Part shown: positions 5,765-7,531 of the stretch, one piece after another
Layout: each line of letters begins with the position of its first letter
Numbering within the stretch: position 1 is the first letter of the stretch
Source: Gammaproteobacteria bacterium
Lineage (GTDB): Bacteria > Pseudomonadota > Gammaproteobacteria > HTCC5015
DNA: 7,531 nt
Direction of reading: 5' to 3'
Assembly (NCBI GenBank): GCA_020630145.1
Contig: JAHDBX010000073.1
Coordinates: forward strand, 1 to 7,531
Made by a program: the position numbers and the translations under genes
Notes under the pieces: generated by a model
Database searches by the model: none
What the model was told of the DNA's origin: nothing
Seen by the model: only the letters and a program-made list of their open reading frames with translations

Positions 5765-6180
5765 TGGAAAAGCAAGATATTTACAGCATAGGGCAAGCAG
5801 CCAAGCTTTGCGATGTTAGCAGCCACACCTTACGCTACTATGAAAAGATTAAACTCTTACCCAATATTAGTAAAAATGCAGTTGGCAATCGTATATACCA
5901 GCAAAAAGATATCAACCTCATTCACTTTATTAAACGCGCACAACGCATGCAATTTTCTTTAGATGAAATTAAGCAGCTTATCGTGCTCGATCAATCAGCC
6001 AGCATGCCTAAGCCAGAGGCTAGGCAACTCGTTAAAAACAAACTAGACAAAATAAGTGAAAGTCTTCATGACCTACAGCTATTAAAAACTGACTTATCGA
6101 ATTTATTACAAGCGTGTCAATGCAGTAATGAAAAAGAAAAATGTCCAATACTAGAAGGAATAAAAAATGATGAAAACTAA
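5764..6180 (+). CDS. MerR-family metal-responsive transcriptional regulator
   Basis: This 138-residue cytoplasmic regulator probably controls the dyad promoter ahead of its own operon. The N-terminus is a MerR winged helix-turn-helix: YSIGQAAKLCDVSSHTLRYYEK (7-28, with the typical TLRYYE) and NRIYQQKDINLIHFIKRAQRM (42-62). A long dimerisation helix spans about 84-117. The C-terminal loop holds C118, C120 and C127, so C118-x8-C127 matches the cysteine spacing of the ZntR/PbrR loop and is close to CueR's x7. No cysteine occurs between 17 and 117, so the helix cysteine that helps bind divalent ions in ZntR, PbrR and MerR is absent. That favours a monovalent Cu(I)/Ag(I)-type sensor. I start at the ATG at 5764, which forms TGATG with the preceding stop and has GGGGAAGG (5746-5753) upstream; the frame stays open 12 codons earlier, but the family begins at about YSIG. 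The gene end overlaps the next gene by 11-14 bases. Confidence 0.9.
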   Translation: MEKQDIYSIGQAAKLCDVSSHTLRYYEKIKLLPNISKNAVGNRIYQQKDINLIHFIKRAQRMQFSLDEIKQLIVLDQSASMPKPEARQLVKNKLDKISESLHDLQLLKTDLSNLLQACQCSNEKEKCPILEGIKNDEN

Positions 6181-6637
6181 ACGATTAACATTATGCATAT
6201 TTACACTTTTAGGCCTTCTCATTGCCTGCAAACAAGCCATTAGTGAAACAGCAATAACCGTTTATAAGTCTCCTACCTGTGGCTGTTGCAGCAAATGGAT
6301 ATCTCACATGGAAAACTCAAATTTCAAAGCTAAAGCAATAGAATATACAAATATGTCACACATAAAAGATAACTTGGCGATTCCCCAGTCGTTACGTTCA
6401 TGTCATACAGGCGTGGTTCAACATGCAAAAGGTCAATATATTTTTGAAGGCCATATACCTGCAGAAACCATACAACGTTTCCTAGAAAACCCGCCCGCCA
6501 ATGCCATCGGCCTTGCCGTTCCAGGTATGCCAATAGGCAGCCCAGGCATGGAAGTTGGAGAACGCAAAGATACTTATAATGTTGTACTCATTACAAAAAC
6601 CGGAGAAGATAAAATTTATGAAAAAATTAACGACTAA
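6167..6637 (+). CDS. DUF411 / CopG-like thioredoxin-fold metal-binding protein, exported
   Basis: This 156-residue envelope protein belongs to the DUF411 family. The characterised CopG members are copper-binding, thioredoxin-like oxidoreductases with a CxCC motif, linked to copper resistance. Here C38-G-C-C41 lies in YKSPTCGCCSKW (33-44). The other conserved elements follow: SCHTGVV (78-84), FEGHIPAE (93-100), IGLAVPGMPIGSPGME (114-129) and a last strand with YNVVLI (137-142). All expected metal and thiol residues (C38, C40, C41, C79, H80, H96) are present. The leader MMKTKRLTLCIFTLLGLLIAC contains LIAC at 18-21, which fits a lipobox, so Cys21 may be lipidated; cleavage by signal peptidase I after residue 26 is the alternative. 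Translation starts at one of two adjacent ATGs (6167 or 6170), 7 or 10 bases after AAGGA (6155-6159). The start lies inside merR and the end overlaps the next gene by 20 bases, implying coupled translation. Confidence 0.88.
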   Translation: MMKTKRLTLCIFTLLGLLIACKQAISETAITVYKSPTCGCCSKWISHMENSNFKAKAIEYTNMSHIKDNLAIPQSLRSCHTGVVQHAKGQYIFEGHIPAETIQRFLENPPANAIGLAVPGMPIGSPGMEVGERKDTYNVVLITKTGEDKIYEKIND

Positions 6638-7184
6638 GCAGACACTAACGGCCATATGCTGTTCAGTACTTACCTGCGCTATCACACTCCCCATATTAAG
6701 CCATGCCACCTCTGCTTATAGCGGATATGAACAAAGAGAAATTAAAGCGCTATCTGTGAAAGACCAACAATTGTTAAAAGAAGGCGCAGGCATGGGCTAT
6801 GCATTAGCAGCCGAACTTAATCAATACCCAGGGCCTAAGCATGTACTCGAACTAAAACATGAGTTAAAGCTTTCAAGCCAGCAGATTAAATCAAGCCAAA
6901 CTCTTTTTAACCTCATGAAGGAACAAGCCCAACAGCTTGGGCAGCAATTAATAAACGCCGAGCAAAAATTGGATGCTTTATTTAAACAAGGAGAAGCGAC
7001 AGAACAAAAAATTCAAAACCGTGTTAGCCTCATTAGCAATATAGAAGCCAAGCTACGCACGCTGCACTTAAGCACGCACATTCAACAACGAGATATCTTA
7101 ACAAGCGAACAACAAAAAACTTATCAACACTTACGCGGTTATACAACATCAGAACAACATACACAGCACAAGCACCTGCACTAG
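6618..7184 (+). CDS. Spy/CpxP-like periplasmic protein with His-rich tail
   Basis: This 188-residue protein is probably periplasmic. A signal peptide covers about 1-30 or 1-33 (KK start, hydrophobic 10-27, then LSHATSA). The mature part is predicted to be nearly all helical: 38-70, then HVLELKHELKLSSQQIKSSQ (75-94), a long Q/E/K-rich helix at about 97-127 and further helices to 172. One LTxxQ motif is clear (LTSEQ, 161-165) and a variant is at 85-89 (LSSQQ). This is the two-motif layout of Spy, CpxP and related periplasmic metal-stress proteins, which act as ATP-independent chaperones or metal binders. The tail HTQHKHLH (181-188) has four histidines and could bind metal. I use the ATG at 6618 because it directly precedes a standard signal peptide; GGAGAAG (6602-6608) is 9 bases upstream. 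An ATG 21 codons earlier would bury the signal peptide. It is the last gene of the operon; only 15 bases separate it from the convergent gene and no terminator is evident. Confidence 0.78.
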   Translation: MKKLTTKQTLTAICCSVLTCAITLPILSHATSAYSGYEQREIKALSVKDQQLLKEGAGMGYALAAELNQYPGPKHVLELKHELKLSSQQIKSSQTLFNLMKEQAQQLGQQLINAEQKLDALFKQGEATEQKIQNRVSLISNIEAKLRTLHLSTHIQQRDILTSEQQKTYQHLRGYTTSEQHTQHKHLH

Positions 7185-7199
7185 ACCGATAGGAATCTA

Positions 7200-7531
7200 T
7201 TAATTCCATTCCAAACGAAATTCTTTGTGGCTGCGTTTACTCTGCGCAGCTATTTTTTTTACCATAGCAAAGGCTGTTTTATCACTACCTTCCAACAACG
7301 CTTTATCAACATCATCAAGTAATAGCAATAACGCATCTATGCCCTGCTCATAATCTGCTATAAATTGAGCACGCGCCCCCTGTGGCAACTCTGCTACTTT
7401 TAGTGGCTGTTCCTGCCTAGACTTTTTAGCTGCATCACGCAAAGACGCTACATATGTAGAAAACTGGCTACTGTCCTTTCTCTTAGCATCTGAAGCCATT
7501 TGCTTCATGGTTTTTTTCATTAATACCATTT
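7200..7531 (-). CDS. Cytochrome b562-like protein, N-terminus cut by window edge
   Basis: At least 109 residues are visible. The features of the cytochrome b562 family are a Met-bearing first helix (M8 in KKTMKQM), a third helix with FIADYEQGIDALLLLLDDVD (56-75), and a closing helix ending QSKRSHKEFR (96-105). H101 aligns with the His102 heme ligand of E. coli cytochrome b562, where the end reads YHQKYR. M8 (or M11) would be the second ligand, equivalent to Met7. If this is right, the protein is a small periplasmic four-helix bundle that may bind b-type heme; its partner is unknown. Family members normally carry a signal peptide, and none is seen here. The frame remains open to the right edge, so the ATG at 7529 is probably internal and the true start lies outside. 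The gene converges on the metal operon with 15 bases between stops. Confidence 0.68.
   Translation of the reverse strand, partial: MVLMKKTMKQMASDAKRKDSSQFSTYVASLRDAAKKSRQEQPLKVAELPQGARAQFIADYEQGIDALLLLLDDVDKALLEGSDKTAFAMVKKIAAQSKRSHKEFRLEWN

Noticed and set aside
6555..6617. Earlier start for the Spy-like protein
   Set aside because: It would add 21 residues before a complete signal peptide and lies within the CopG-like coding region.
7192..7207. GGAAT/ATTCC hairpin between the convergent 3' ends as a terminator
   Set aside because: Only five base pairs, AT-rich and without a T-run on either side.

Overview
The window looks like chromosomal DNA of a moderately AT-rich Gram-negative bacterium, most likely a gammaproteobacterium, possibly aquatic. 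The lineage call is an inference from gene content: a BioC/BioH biotin pair, PlsY, HemP under a Fur-type site, a MerR-regulated periplasmic metal operon and a cytochrome b562-like protein. I see no rRNA, tRNA, insertion sequence or CRISPR array.

Left part (1-1960): a minus-strand biotin pair, bioH followed by bioC, overlaps by 8 bases and runs off the left edge. Together they would make and release the pimeloyl-ACP precursor of biotin. plsY, for phospholipid synthesis, is divergent across a 65-base gap.

Middle (2060-4843): one large gene encodes a 927-residue exported protein. It has a signal peptide, a cysteine-rich N-terminal domain, five tandem beta-sandwich-like repeats each carrying exactly two cysteines, and a C-terminal DUF11-like domain. 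No cell-wall or membrane anchor is visible.

Right part (4866-7531): a 121-base control region separates two oppositely directed metal-related units. Leftward is hemP, a 55-codon gene whose promoter overlaps a near-perfect Fur box. It is followed by a 28-codon ORF with a strong ribosome-binding site that encodes a single membrane helix. Rightward is a tightly packed four-gene operon: a DUF4396 membrane protein, a MerR-family regulator, a DUF411/CopG-like CxCC protein and a Spy/CpxP-like periplasmic protein. Its promoter has the 19-base spacer and central dyad typical of MerR-activated promoters, and the first start codon falls where transcription should begin. All three junctions overlap.

The simplest reading of the rightward unit is a self-regulated envelope response to a thiophilic metal, most likely copper or silver. 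The regulator senses the metal, the CxCC protein handles metal or thiols outside the cytoplasm, the Spy-like protein protects or chelates in the periplasm, and the membrane protein has an unknown and possibly transport-related role. This operon is the best candidate for a little-described system here. The last gene, convergent and cut by the right edge, is a cytochrome b562-like four-helix protein.
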